A stretch of 50,428 bases of DNA from positions 1-50,428 of the forward strand of contig PLLC01000052.1 in NCBI GenBank assembly GCA_003141195.1. The letters run 5' to 3'. This DNA comes from Syntrophaceae bacterium. GTDB taxonomy: Bacteria > Desulfobacterota > Syntrophia > Syntrophales > UBA5619. Made by a program: the position numbers and the translations under genes. Shown piece by piece: positions 1 to 10,852 of this stretch (position 1 is the first letter of the stretch; every line of letters starts with the position of its first letter). Under the pieces are notes generated by a model. That model saw only the letters and a list, made by a program, of their open reading frames with translations. It had not been told where the DNA came from and did not search any database.

Positions 1-2
1 TA

Positions 3-1005
3 ATGAATTAGAAATGGTATTAGCCTGGTTCTGAGCCTGGCTCTGGCTGGCACGCTGCTTGCGGCACCACCGAAGGATACCCTCACCACAACAGCGACAA
101 CAAGTATGAATGGCTCCAGTCCCACTCAAGAGGGGAACGGAGCGAATTGGGTGTATGCGTACACACTGCCCTGCAATTCTTCGCTGAGCGACACGCTGCA
201 CGTTGAACTTACGATTTTCAACACCAACACCACGACTCCAGAATCCTACACCATCGGATTTAGCCAAGCCGGCAGCTCGCCCGTTGTCGCCACCCTTCCA
301 GCCTCGTTCTCTCTTACAGACAACGGGGTTACAGTGACGAAAGATATCCCAATCGCTGCGAACAACCTGGCACCGGGAAACTACGAGCTCAATATCAACA
401 TTGATACACCTCCAAGTGATCTTACCGAAAGTAATGCTAAAAAAATCCATGTAATGATTCAGGTGAACGAGTGCGCCGCGTCTGCTCCGACCTGCTTCTT
501 CACCGACTCCAATGGTGAATTCCTTGCTGACTGCTCGGGAGACCTCGTATCGACCAACGAAGGCGGAAAGTTCATGCTTGTCAACAAAAAGAATGGTGTG
601 ATCGTTTCGACGAATCCGGGCCAATTCTACTATAACTACATTTGGAGTAACGATGGCGCCGCTGGCAGCGCGGTCTGGACTTCGACTTCAGGAACCTTAA
701 CCAATCTTGTCCCGCAGGGAGCGAATGCAGTGCATGCGTATACTTTCGACACATCAGGCTTCACTCAAAACCTCGATGCCTTCGAAATAGTCAATCATGA
801 CGGTACGCCATGCGGGCCGTCCGGGCCATGCACAATAAACGTAGGAAAAGGCCAAACCTTGTGGGTTACCTGGCACCTCGCCTACAGTGGGATCGGTTTA
901 CCGAAGCCAGGAGCCACTTACCTTTGCGAAACAGCGGATGAGGTGATTGGAGCAGTTGCAAATACGAATATCGCGGGCGCATGCTCTACCAGCGCTAAGG
1001 GCTAC
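3..1005 (+). CDS. Secreted protein of unknown function, 3' end lost at a junction and probable frameshift at codon 3
   Basis: I do not recognise the family. From position 10 the frame reads RNGISLVLSLALAGTLLAA, a good signal peptide (short basic start, hydrophobic core, small residues before the cleavage site), followed by a Thr/Ser/Asn-rich mature region with about eight cysteines (for example around 172, 472, 487, 529, 811 and 829), as in an exported beta-sandwich protein. The only suitable start is ATG at 3, which gives Met-Asn and then TAG. Removing one T at 8-9 would join it directly to the signal peptide, so a one-base indel or sequencing error is likely; the first in-frame ATG otherwise is 106. 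Codon use is AT-richer than everything to the right. The frame runs past ~1005 into antisense sequence of the neighbouring dehydrogenase, so the natural C-terminus is missing. Secretion is inferred from the leader only. Confidence 0.55.
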
Positions 1006-2059
1006 AATAGCCGATGCTCTGGGCCAGGGCGAAGGGTCCGAAGGGGGAACCGCCGCCGTTTGCCATGGCCAGATCGATCTCCTTCGGATCGTCCGCGACG
1101 CCCTCTTCCAGCAGTTTCGTTGCCTCGTTGACCTGGAGGGCGATCATATGATTCAAATCAAATTCCTTGGTTGCCTTGGACAGATCGATGACAGGCCGGC
1201 CCTGGGACCAGTCGTAGATGCCCCGGCCGGTCTTCTTGCCCAGGGTGCCCGCCTTGACGAGGGCGGAGAGCGGCGCTGACGGCTTATACTCGAGGGAGAG
1301 GACCTGCATCATATACTCCATGCTGTGCAAGCCGATATCGAGACCTACATAATCCAGGAGTTCGAAAGGCGCCATGGGCATGAAGGGTTTCATGGCGGCG
1401 TCGAATTCCTCCGGCGTCGGATGGCCGGCCTCCAGAATCTTCGATAGAAAGGCTCCGTTCGGAATATTGACGCGGTTGTAGATGAAGCCGGGCGAATCCT
1501 TCTTCACGATCACGGGCACCTTGTTGATCTTCTTGGCGATGTCATAGGCGATTTGGATCGATTTGTCGGAAGATCCGGCCCCCTTGATGACCTCCACCAG
1601 CTTCATCAAAACGGCGGGGTTGAAGAAATGATACCCGATCACCTTTTCCGGCCTTCCGGTCGCCGCGGCGATCTCCGTAATGCTCATGTTGGAGGTGTTC
1701 GAAGCCAGGATGGCACGCTTCGGCGCATACTTGTCTAGATCGGCGAAGACGCTCTTCTTGAGTTTCAGATTCTCCGGCACGGCCTCGATAATGAAGTCGG
1801 CATCCTTCACCGCCTCCTGAATATCGACCATTGGGATGAGCCGGGCCAGGGCGCTGTCATAGGCCTCCGGGGTCATTTTGCCCTTCGCCTTGAATTTGTC
1901 GAAGCTGGCTTTGATGCCGGCCATGCCCCGGTCCACAAATTTCTGTTCGATGTCGCGCAGCACAACCGTATAGCCCCCGATCAGGCAGCAGGCCGCAATG
2001 CCGTGTCCCATGTCCCCCGCACCGATCATGGCAATCTTTTTTACATCCTCCGTTTTCAT
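1005..2059 (-). CDS. 3-hydroxyacyl-CoA dehydrogenase, C-terminus truncated
   Basis: This NAD-dependent beta-oxidation enzyme oxidises 3-hydroxyacyl-CoA to 3-ketoacyl-CoA. The N-terminus has the Rossmann dinucleotide motif GAGDMG at residues 13-18. The catalytic pair is visible as H144 in HFFNP and E156, twelve residues later as in characterised family members. A C-terminal helical domain follows (about 190-290) and then part of a second one (from ~300). The reading frame stops after SIGYCSP at 995, but family homology ends at SIGY (about 1005-1008) where unrelated DNA begins, so the true C-terminal tail is missing. It lies 28 bp downstream of the enoyl-CoA hydratase gene and is the last gene of the beta-oxidation block. 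The start ATG at 2059 has GGAGAG just upstream. Cytoplasmic. Chain-length preference cannot be read from the sequence. Confidence 0.88.
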
Positions 2060-2087
2060 CGGACTCTCCTACCTTTGAAATATGGAA

Positions 2088-2852
2088 TTACTCGCCCGTA
2101 AAATGGGGTTCGCGTTTTTGGAAGAACGCCGTGAACCCTTCAATCGCGTCCTTTGAGGTACTCACTTCGGCGCTGCCCAAGGCCTCCATACTGATGCCGG
2201 CTTCGAATCCCTGCTCGATGCCCGCCATGACCGCATTCAGAACGGCCTTTATCGCAATCGGCGGCCGTTTGGCCAGCAATCCCGCCATCTCCATGACGTC
2301 CTTCATCAGCTCCCCTTCCTTCGCCACCCGATCGACGAGACCGATCTCCAGGGCCTCCCGGGCGGTTATCCGCTTGCTGAAAAGGATCATGTCGAGTGCC
2401 TTCGACTTGCCGATGAGGCGGGGCATGCGCTGCGTGCCGCCCCAACCGGGGATGATGCCGAGATTGAGTTCCGTGAGACCGATCTTGGCGTTTTCCTGCA
2501 TCACGCGGAAGGTGCAGGCCATGGCCAATTCACACCCGCCGCCAAAGGCGTAGCCGTTGATGGCGGCAATGATCGGTTTCGAAAAACGGTCGATCCGGGT
2601 CCAGAGCGCCCGGCCCCGGGGGCTCGTCTCGGCGGCATTGGCGGCATCGGTCACATCGAAGCCGGCAGAAAAGCCTTTTTCGCCGGCGCCCGTGAAGACG
2701 ATGACCCGAACGTCTTTGTCTTTTTCCGCTTCGTCCATGGCCTTTTCGATATCGATCACGGTTGTCAGGTTCACCGAATTGGCCGGCGGGCGATTGATCG
2801 TGATCACAAGAACATGATTCTCTTTCCGGTACAGCAGGGTTTGGAATTCCAT
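2088..2852 (-). CDS. Enoyl-CoA hydratase/isomerase (crotonase family)
   Basis: A 254-residue crotonase-fold protein, the usual length for the family. It likely hydrates trans-2-enoyl-CoA to 3-hydroxyacyl-CoA, the step before the dehydrogenase encoded just downstream. Visible features are the first oxyanion-hole segment FSAGFD (61-66), the second GGGCELA (104-110) and the two glutamates that act as general acid/base in rat crotonase, E108 and E128, with the canonical spacing of 20. The segment after them, GIIPGWGGTQRMPRLIG, is typical. The start ATG at 2852 follows GAGGTGATATC, a good ribosome-binding site. The 106 bp upstream to the thiolase stop show no hairpin I trust, so it is probably cotranscribed. 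Both glutamates argue for a hydratase rather than a hydrolase or decarboxylase. Confidence 0.9.
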   Translation of the reverse strand: MEFQTLLYRKENHVLVITINRPPANSVNLTTVIDIEKAMDEAEKDKDVRVIVFTGAGEKGFSAGFDVTDAANAAETSPRGRALWTRIDRFSKPIIAAINGYAFGGGCELAMACTFRVMQENAKIGLTELNLGIIPGWGGTQRMPRLIGKSKALDMILFSKRITAREALEIGLVDRVAKEGELMKDVMEMAGLLAKRPPIAIKAVLNAVMAGIEQGFEAGISMEALGSAEVSTSKDAIEGFTAFFQKREPHFTGE

Positions 2853-2958
2853 GATATCACCTCTTTAGTTTTTGTGGATGTCCAGGGGTGTGACGCGGTC
2901 CCTGCGGGTTGTTTGCATCATGCCGCCATCTGAACTCTCGGGGATCGCCCGACCGCAA

Positions 2959-4170
2959 TCAGCACTGCAGGTTCTCGATGACCGTGGCCACACCGAGGCC
3001 GCCGCCGCAGCAGGAGCTGAAGAACCCGTACTTGCCGCCCCGGCGGATCAGCTCCTTCATCGTGAAGAGGCAGATCCGGGCGCCCGAGGCGCCGTTCGGA
3101 TGACCGAAGGCGATGGCGCCGCCGTTGGGGTTCCATTTGACCATGTCGATCTTCCCCCCCGTCTGCTTTTCGAGTTCCTTGATCACCGCCAGGTTCTGAA
3201 CGGCAAAGGCCTCGTTACACTCCATGACGTCCACCTGGGAGAGCTTCAGAGCCGCCCGCTGCAGGGCCTGGGGAATCGCATAGGCTGGACCGATGCCCAT
3301 GATCTTGGGGTCGACGCCGAAATCTCCGCCGGAGAGCCATTTGGCCATGGGTTTGTAGCCGAAGGCCTCGGCCTTCTCCCGGGTCATCATCAGGACGAAG
3401 GCGGCGCCGTCGTTCCGCCCGGAGGCATTCCCGGCTGTGACCGTTCCGCCCGGGACAAACGCCGGCGGCAGGGCCGAGAGCGCTTCCATGGAGGTTGCCC
3501 GGGGATGCTCATCCACTTTGAACTCGAGGGGCGGCTGCTTCTTTCCCTGGGGAACCATGACCGGGATGATCTCGTCCATGAAATAGCCGGCGTCGATGGC
3601 CTTCCTCGCCAATACCTGGCTCCGCAGACCGAATTCATCCTGGGCCTGGCGGGAAATCTCGTACATCTTCTGCAGGGCTTCCGCCGTCAGTCCCATGTTG
3701 GAGGTTGCCGGGTCGAGGGTGGGGGAAAGGGACGGGGCGATCGGAAAGGGGGGAATCATTCTGAAGGGTTCGGTTGACATGGAGAATTTGACGCAGGCCT
3801 GGCTGTAGGACTCCATGCCACCGGCGATCATGATGTCGGCCTGGCCCGCGATGATACGCCAGGCGGAGTGGTTGATCGAATCGATGGCCGAACCGCACTG
3901 CATCTCAACATAGGAGGCCGCCGTGCTCTCGGGAAGACCGCCCGCGAGGGCCGCCCAACGGGCCGGGTTGAGGGCCGAGGTCCCGCCGATGGCCGATCCG
4001 GCAAAGACGGAATCGACCCTGCCGCCCTTCTCGATGATCTTCGTCTTCTCCAGGAGGCCCTTGATGGCCAGACCGCCCAACTGCTCCATCGTAAAGTTTC
4101 GGAGTGTCCGTCCCATCGTGCCGAAGGCCGTCCGGACGCCGTCTACAAATACAACATCTCGTTTGCTCAT
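2959..4170 (-). CDS. Thiolase (acetyl-CoA C-acyltransferase family)
   Basis: A 403-residue thiolase that probably cleaves 3-ketoacyl-CoA with CoA, the last step of the beta-oxidation round. The nucleophile Cys92 lies in MQCGSA, NEAFAVQ is present, and the C-terminal catalytic pair is H357 in FGHPNGASG and C387 in SSCCGGGLG. The last motif has Cys-Cys where most thiolases have Cys-Ile/Val, a mild variation. Length and motif order are normal. It lies 37 bp downstream of the acyl-CoA ligase gene and upstream of the hydratase and dehydrogenase, so ligase, thiolase, hydratase and dehydrogenase form a catabolic set. The start ATG at 4170 is preceded by GGAGGAGTT. A biosynthetic acetoacetyl-CoA thiolase role is possible, but the context favours degradation. 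Confidence 0.9.
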   Translation of the reverse strand: MSKRDVVFVDGVRTAFGTMGRTLRNFTMEQLGGLAIKGLLEKTKIIEKGGRVDSVFAGSAIGGTSALNPARWAALAGGLPESTAASYVEMQCGSAIDSINHSAWRIIAGQADIMIAGGMESYSQACVKFSMSTEPFRMIPPFPIAPSLSPTLDPATSNMGLTAEALQKMYEISRQAQDEFGLRSQVLARKAIDAGYFMDEIIPVMVPQGKKQPPLEFKVDEHPRATSMEALSALPPAFVPGGTVTAGNASGRNDGAAFVLMMTREKAEAFGYKPMAKWLSGGDFGVDPKIMGIGPAYAIPQALQRAALKLSQVDVMECNEAFAVQNLAVIKELEKQTGGKIDMVKWNPNGGAIAFGHPNGASGARICLFTMKELIRRGGKYGFFSSCCGGGLGVATVIENLQC

Positions 4171-4207
4171 AACTCCTCCATAAAATTGGCTTTAACGGTG
4201 CGGATCA

Positions 4208-5875
4208 TTATTGTTTCTTCTGCCGGGCTTCCTCCTCTGCCCGCAGGATCTTCCGCAGCACCTTCCCGATGACGGACTTCGGCAGGGAGTCGCGGAATTC
4301 GACTCGCCTGGGCACCTTGTAGGCGGCCAGTTTTTCCCGGCAGAAGGTGATGATCTCCTCCTCCGTGGCCGTCACCCCCGGTTTCAGAACGATACATGCC
4401 TTGACGGTTTCGCCCCGGTACGGATCGGTGATGCCCACCGCGACCGCTTCCTGAACCTTCGGGTGCTTGAAGAGGACCTCGTCGATCTCCCGCGGGTAGA
4501 TGTTGAACCCGCCGGCGATCACCATGTCCTTCTTGCGGTCCACGATGAAGATGTAGCCGTCCTCGTCCCGGACGGCGATGTCCCCCGTGTAAAGCCAGCC
4601 GTCGCGGATCTGTTCCGCCGTCTCCTGCGGGTTGTTCCAGTAACCCTGCATGATGAGTGGGCCTTTCATGATGATCTCGCCCGGCTCTCCCTGCGGGACC
4701 TCTTCGTTGCCCTCACGGAGGTCCACCAGCCGCACGTCATTGTCCGGGAAGGGGATCCCGATGCTCCCGACTTTCATGAGTCCCAGGATCGGGTTGGAGA
4801 TCCCCAGGGAGGTCGACTCGGAAAGCCCGTACCCCTCGCTGAAGAAGATTCCCATATCCCGGATCTGCTCGATGAGCTCCACCGGCATCGGGGCCGCCCC
4901 GGAATTGAGCAGCTTCAGCTTCCGGGCCAAATCCAGCTCCGGGGCCTTGGGGTGGTTGATCAGCGCGTTGATCAGGGTGGGGACGGTGGGGAAAAAGGTG
5001 ATCTCCTTGAAGTTTGCCAGCAGGCCCATCATCTCGTCGATGTTGAAGCGGGGGACCTGGATCTGCGTGGCGCAGTTGAACATCGCCCAGTTCATCACCA
5101 CGATGTTGCCGTAGACGTGGAAGTACGGCAGGATCGCCATGACATTGCGCCGTTCCGGGGGCGTCAGGTTGATGGTGGCGCTCCCCCACAACGAGCACTG
5201 GAGGGTGGCGGCGATGACGTTGGCGTGCGTAAGCACGGCCCCTTTGGGGATGCCGGTCGTCCCTCCGGTGAACTGGATCAGGGCGGGATCTTCGGGATTC
5301 ACCTGGACGCGGGGGAGCTTCGTGCTCGGGCAGCCCTCGATCAGGGCGGAAAAATGGCGCCACCCCTCTTCCAGCGCCAGGCTTTGGGCCGTGCTGGCTC
5401 CGAACCCTTTGATGTAATCCGTGACCCCGGTGGCGATCACCCGGGGGATCGGGATCTCCTTGCACAACGCGCGAACGGCGGGGAGCACCATGTCGAAGGT
5501 GACGAGCGTCGTCATCCCCGTGGCGAGCGCCGTCATCTTGAGCTCGTCGGCCGTGTACATGGGATTGAGGTTCACGACGATAGCACCGAGCGACAGCGCC
5601 GCGTAATAGGCGATCGGATACTGGGGACAGTTTGGCAGTTGAATGCCCACCCGCTCCCCTTTTTTAACCCCCAGGGCGCCCAGCGCATTTGCGAACCGCA
5701 GGACCTGCAGGCGCAGCTCCCAGAAGGTCATTTCGGTGCCGAAGTAGGTCAGGGCCGCCTTGTCCGGGTAGGCGTTGGCTGGGATCCCGAGCAGGTCATG
5801 GACCGCCAGGTGGGGATAACGGATGGTCGTGGGCGTTGCGTAGTCGTAGTGACGATGCCAGGGTCTTTCGTCCAT
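4208..5875 (-). CDS. Acyl-CoA ligase (AMP-forming), FadD-like
   Basis: A 555-residue ANL-superfamily enzyme that activates a carboxylic acid to its CoA thioester via an acyl-adenylate. The P-loop-like motif reads FTGGTTGIPKG (about 200-210), followed by the adenine-binding EGYGLSES, YTGDIAVRDEDGY, the hinge region VDRKKDMVIAGGFNIYP and the C-terminal catalytic lysine region PKSVIGKVLRK. Length and motif order match FadD-type long-chain ligases, but a shorter or aromatic acid substrate cannot be excluded. The start ATG at 5875 has AGGAGG about seven bases upstream. It heads the ligase-thiolase-hydratase-dehydrogenase group; 86 bp separate it from the flavin oxidoreductase gene. A second ligase lies at 10853-12562 inside the transporter operon, so the two may serve different substrates. 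Confidence 0.9.
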   Translation of the reverse strand: MDERPWHRHYDYATPTTIRYPHLAVHDLLGIPANAYPDKAALTYFGTEMTFWELRLQVLRFANALGALGVKKGERVGIQLPNCPQYPIAYYAALSLGAIVVNLNPMYTADELKMTALATGMTTLVTFDMVLPAVRALCKEIPIPRVIATGVTDYIKGFGASTAQSLALEEGWRHFSALIEGCPSTKLPRVQVNPEDPALIQFTGGTTGIPKGAVLTHANVIAATLQCSLWGSATINLTPPERRNVMAILPYFHVYGNIVVMNWAMFNCATQIQVPRFNIDEMMGLLANFKEITFFPTVPTLINALINHPKAPELDLARKLKLLNSGAAPMPVELIEQIRDMGIFFSEGYGLSESTSLGISNPILGLMKVGSIGIPFPDNDVRLVDLREGNEEVPQGEPGEIIMKGPLIMQGYWNNPQETAEQIRDGWLYTGDIAVRDEDGYIFIVDRKKDMVIAGGFNIYPREIDEVLFKHPKVQEAVAVGITDPYRGETVKACIVLKPGVTATEEEIITFCREKLAAYKVPRRVEFRDSLPKSVIGKVLRKILRAEEEARQKKQ

Positions 5876-5961
5876 TTCTCGTTCCTCCTAGGTGTAGGAT
5901 TCCGGAAATACGGGGAGCCGACAACCCTCAACCCTTGTTACGATATCGCGGCGATTTCAGA

Positions 5962-7071
5962 TCATGCCAGATTCTGATGCATGTTTCTTATAATCTCGGT
6001 GGCCTCCTTCATGATCCTATCGATCAGATCCTGAACCTTGGGCAGGTCTTTCACCCGTTGCGCGCATTCTCCCCCCGCCATCATCGCCTTTTTCCGATCA
6101 CCCGTGCAGACGGCCTTGATGCCCTCTCTTTCATATTCGATCAATTCCGGTGGAACGGTGGACCAGTCATCGGGAATGCCTGTGAACACACCGGGAGACT
6201 TCACGACCGTATTCTGCAGATGGATCACACTGGAGGGGGTTTTCAACCATCGGGCAGGCCCCACAACACCGCGGGCCACCAGAGTTCCTCGGTCCTCGGT
6301 TGAGACCACCTGCTCCTTCCACAACGGATGAAAGTCGCTCTCTTCGGTGGCCAAAAATCTTGTCCCCATTTGAACACCGGCCGCACCCATCGCAATGGCC
6401 GCGGCCAGGGTCTTGCCGTCACAGAATCCGCCTGCCCCCACCACGGGGAAACTCGGATCGGCAATCGCATCGATCACGGCAGGCAATAAAACCATCGAGT
6501 GGAGCGGCTCCCAGGCAATGTGAAAACCGCCTTCATGCCCGGAAGCAACGATGCAGTCCACCCCCGCTTTCTTGCATCGCAGCGCGCCCTTGACCGAGGG
6601 GACGACGTGCAGCCAGGTAAATCCGGCGGACTTGATCTTGTCGCGCCAGGGGACAGGGTCGCCGGCCGAGGTGAAGATCACCTTGAAATGATCTTTCATT
6701 CCAGGGTTCTCCTCTCGGACTCGGATGGCCGTGTCGATCAGGATTTGCGATTTGTCGAGCACTTCCGCCGACACCATCACGTTAATCCCGAAAACGCCGC
6801 CTTTTTCCTTGGTCAGGCGATAGGTCCGTTTCAGCACCTTTTCGAGCACCTGGGCCATATCATCATCCATCGAGGCCTCTCCGCTCTCGACGAATGCGTT
6901 GTATATCCAGGGCTGCCCCTCCTTGTCAAAAAGTCCACTGGTTGAAAGCAGTCCGAGCGCTCCGGCATTGGCCGCGGCAACGCAAAGGTTATTGTTGCTG
7001 AACGGACCCATGCCGGCCTGGATAATCGGGTGTTTGATTCCGAGTAATTCGGTAAGTCTGGTTTTCAGCAT
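5962..7071 (-). CDS. NAD(P)H-dependent flavin oxidoreductase / nitronate monooxygenase family
   Basis: A 369-residue FMN-dependent TIM-barrel protein of the 2-nitropropane dioxygenase-like family. Supporting motifs are the N-terminal IKHPIIQAGMGPF, SGHEGGFH in the position of the family's GxEAGGH active-site segment, VVGAGGFCDGKTLAAAIAMGAAGVQMGTRF (phosphate binding) and the following TEES. The variant active-site segment suggests it may not be a true nitronate monooxygenase; relatives next to acyl-CoA genes include enoyl-CoA-type reductases. I prefer ATG at 7071 to the ATG at 7077, because AGGGAG sits six bases before the former and abuts the latter. It lies between the crotonase/dehydrogenase fusion (7108) and the ligase (5875), all in one direction. 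Substrate unknown; involvement in acyl-CoA metabolism is inferred from position. Confidence 0.8.
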   Translation of the reverse strand: MLKTRLTELLGIKHPIIQAGMGPFSNNNLCVAAANAGALGLLSTSGLFDKEGQPWIYNAFVESGEASMDDDMAQVLEKVLKRTYRLTKEKGGVFGINVMVSAEVLDKSQILIDTAIRVREENPGMKDHFKVIFTSAGDPVPWRDKIKSAGFTWLHVVPSVKGALRCKKAGVDCIVASGHEGGFHIAWEPLHSMVLLPAVIDAIADPSFPVVGAGGFCDGKTLAAAIAMGAAGVQMGTRFLATEESDFHPLWKEQVVSTEDRGTLVARGVVGPARWLKTPSSVIHLQNTVVKSPGVFTGIPDDWSTVPPELIEYEREGIKAVCTGDRKKAMMAGGECAQRVKDLPKVQDLIDRIMKEATEIIRNMHQNLA

Positions 7072-7107
7072 TTTCATCTCCCTGCATCGATGGTTAAAGG
7101 TTTGTTT

Positions 7108-9186
<2,079 letters not shown>

Positions 9187-9328
9187 GGGACCTCCTTGAA
9201 AAAGATATGGATCACCCTGAGGCGACCCCGTTCCTTGCCCGGAATGTTCCGCAAACTGCCGCCGATCCGTCCGATGGGCGTGCGGACGGCGTGCGTGATG
9301 ACCGCATCCCTTATAACACGACCCTTTT

Positions 9329-10078
9329 TTAAAGTCCCAGGTAGGTTTTGCGCAGAACTTCGTCGGCAAGCAGTTGTTGGCCGGTTCCCTGGGCGAGGAT
9401 CTTGCCCGAGGAAAGGACGTAATTGCGACTGGCCATTTTGAAGATCACGCTGACCTCCTGTTCTACCAGCAGGATGGTTATCCCCAGGCGGCTGATCTCG
9501 GAGATTTTTTCGAAAACCTCCTGGCGGATCAGGGGTGCCAGCCCTGTGGAGGGTTCGTCGATACAGAGGAGCTTCGGATCAGACATGAAGGCCCGGCCGA
9601 TGGCCAGCATCTGCTGTTCTCCGCCCGAGAGAGTCCCGGCGATTTGATGAGAACGATGCCGGAGCAGCGGGAACAAGTCATAGACCTTGTCCAGGGTCTC
9701 CCGGCATTTTTGCCGGTCTTTCTGCAGGTAGGCTCCCGCCAGAAGATTCTCCAGGACCGTCATTTCCCGAAAAGGCCTTCGGCGTTCAGGACAAAGAACG
9801 AGTCCCCTTTGGACGATTTCATGGGCCGGGATCTGATCGATCCGTTCGCCGTTGAAGGTCACCGTCCCTTCCAGCACGATTTCACTTCCGGCGGACCGGC
9901 GCTTGATCTCCCTTTCCCATGCCACCAGGCCGCTGATGGCCCGCAGGGTCGTGGATTTGCCGGCCCCGTTCGGTCCGACCAGGCTGACCAGTTCTCCGGT
10001 GTCGACATACAGGTTCAGATCGTTGATGAGAACGGCTTTTTCGTAGCGGACGGTCAAATGGGCGATTTCCAGGAGCAC
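9329..10078 (-). CDS. livF: Branched-chain-type ABC transporter ATPase LivF
   Basis: A 249-residue ATP-binding subunit of a HAAT-family importer. Walker A is GPNGAGKST, the signature is LSGGEQQ, Walker B is LLCIDEP, and the H-loop equivalent lies in LLVEQEV. The C-terminal YVLSSGKILAQGTG is typical of LivF. It lies 2 bp downstream of livG, so the two ATPases are translationally linked and would form the ATPase dimer under LivH/LivM. It is the last gene of the tight transporter operon; the next gene, fadJ-like, follows after 142 bp. The 22-residue stretch near 75-95, WEREIKRRSAG and its surroundings, is longer than in Escherichia coli LivF. The name reflects family membership; the cargo may be a carboxylate rather than an amino acid given the interleaved ligase gene. 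Confidence 0.9.
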   Translation of the reverse strand: MLLEIAHLTVRYEKAVLINDLNLYVDTGELVSLVGPNGAGKSTTLRAISGLVAWEREIKRRSAGSEIVLEGTVTFNGERIDQIPAHEIVQRGLVLCPERRRPFREMTVLENLLAGAYLQKDRQKCRETLDKVYDLFPLLRHRSHQIAGTLSGGEQQMLAIGRAFMSDPKLLCIDEPSTGLAPLIRQEVFEKISEISRLGITILLVEQEVSVIFKMASRNYVLSSGKILAQGTGQQLLADEVLRKTYLGL

Positions 10079-10080
10079 GG

Positions 10081-10851
10081 CTATTGTCCTCCTCCCTGAC
10101 CCAGATAGGCCTCAATGACCTGAGGGTTGTTCACCACTTCATCGGGCGTTCCTTCGGCCAGAAGGGTCCCGAAATTGAGGACGACGATGCGATCAACGAT
10201 CTTCATGAGCTGCTGCAATTTGTGTTCTACAATGATCATCGCCGGTCCCTCGCTGTGCAGGCGACCGAAGCGCCCGCCCTTATGAAGCCTTCGAATGGAT
10301 TTGGCCATCAAATCCGTCTCGGCCGGACTGAGTCCGCCGAAAGGCTCGTCCAGGAGGAGCAGCTCCGGGTCCGTTGCAACGGCCCGGGCTACTTCCAGCC
10401 TTTTCAGGTCGCCCTGGGACAGGCTGGACGCCTTTTCCAACGCCATATCCGAAATGCCTGCAAATTCGAGGGCATCCATGGCCCTGGCCTCCACGACCTT
10501 TACCCACTCTCCTCGCCTCATGGAGCGGGGGGAGAGACAGGAGACCATCACATTGGCAATGATGGGCAGCCGGCGAAAAGGCCTCATGTTCTGAAAGGTG
10601 CATGCCACGCCCAGGTTGACGATATCCCAGGTCTTCATGCCCACGAGCTGTTTTCCGTGAAAGCGAACGCTTCCCGAATCCGGTTTCAGGATTCCGGTGA
10701 GCAGACGCAACAGGGTGGTCTTTCCCGCCCCGTTGGGGCCGATGAGGCCCAGGATCTCCTTTTGCTCCATGCGAAACCGTATGTTCTTGACCGCTTGCAG
10801 TCCCCCGAAACTCTTGGACAGCGCCTCTACCTCCAGGAACGGTTCGGCCAT
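10081..10851 (-). CDS. livG: Branched-chain-type ABC transporter ATPase LivG
   Basis: The second ATP-binding subunit of the importer, 256 residues from the preferred start. It has Walker A GPNGAGKTT, the Q-loop segment CTFQNMRPF, signature LSQGDLKR (a LivG-like variant of LSGGQ), Walker B LLLLDEPFGG and H-loop VEHKL. I place the start at ATG 10851 because GGTGAGGAG ends seven bases upstream; an ATG at 10866 would overlap the ligase gene and lacks a site. The ligase stop codon is one base before this start, so translation is probably coupled. LivG and LivF are 2 bp apart. It would act on the cytoplasmic face of the membrane with LivF, LivH and LivM. Confidence 0.9.
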   Translation of the reverse strand: MAEPFLEVEALSKSFGGLQAVKNIRFRMEQKEILGLIGPNGAGKTTLLRLLTGILKPDSGSVRFHGKQLVGMKTWDIVNLGVACTFQNMRPFRRLPIIANVMVSCLSPRSMRRGEWVKVVEARAMDALEFAGISDMALEKASSLSQGDLKRLEVARAVATDPELLLLDEPFGGLSPAETDLMAKSIRRLHKGGRFGRLHSEGPAMIIVEHKLQQLMKIVDRIVVLNFGTLLAEGTPDEVVNNPQVIEAYLGQGGGQ

Positions 10852-10852
10852 G

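Noticed and set aside
4211-5977. Long plus-strand frame opposite the first acyl-CoA ligase
   Set aside because: It is antisense to a gene with complete ANL motifs; its composition (Arg, Gly, Asp, Val, His-rich, no domain) is a G+C artefact.
9187-9369. 61-codon N-terminal extension of the FadJ-like protein
   Set aside because: No homology-like content, and ATG 9186 has a perfect AAGGAGGT site.
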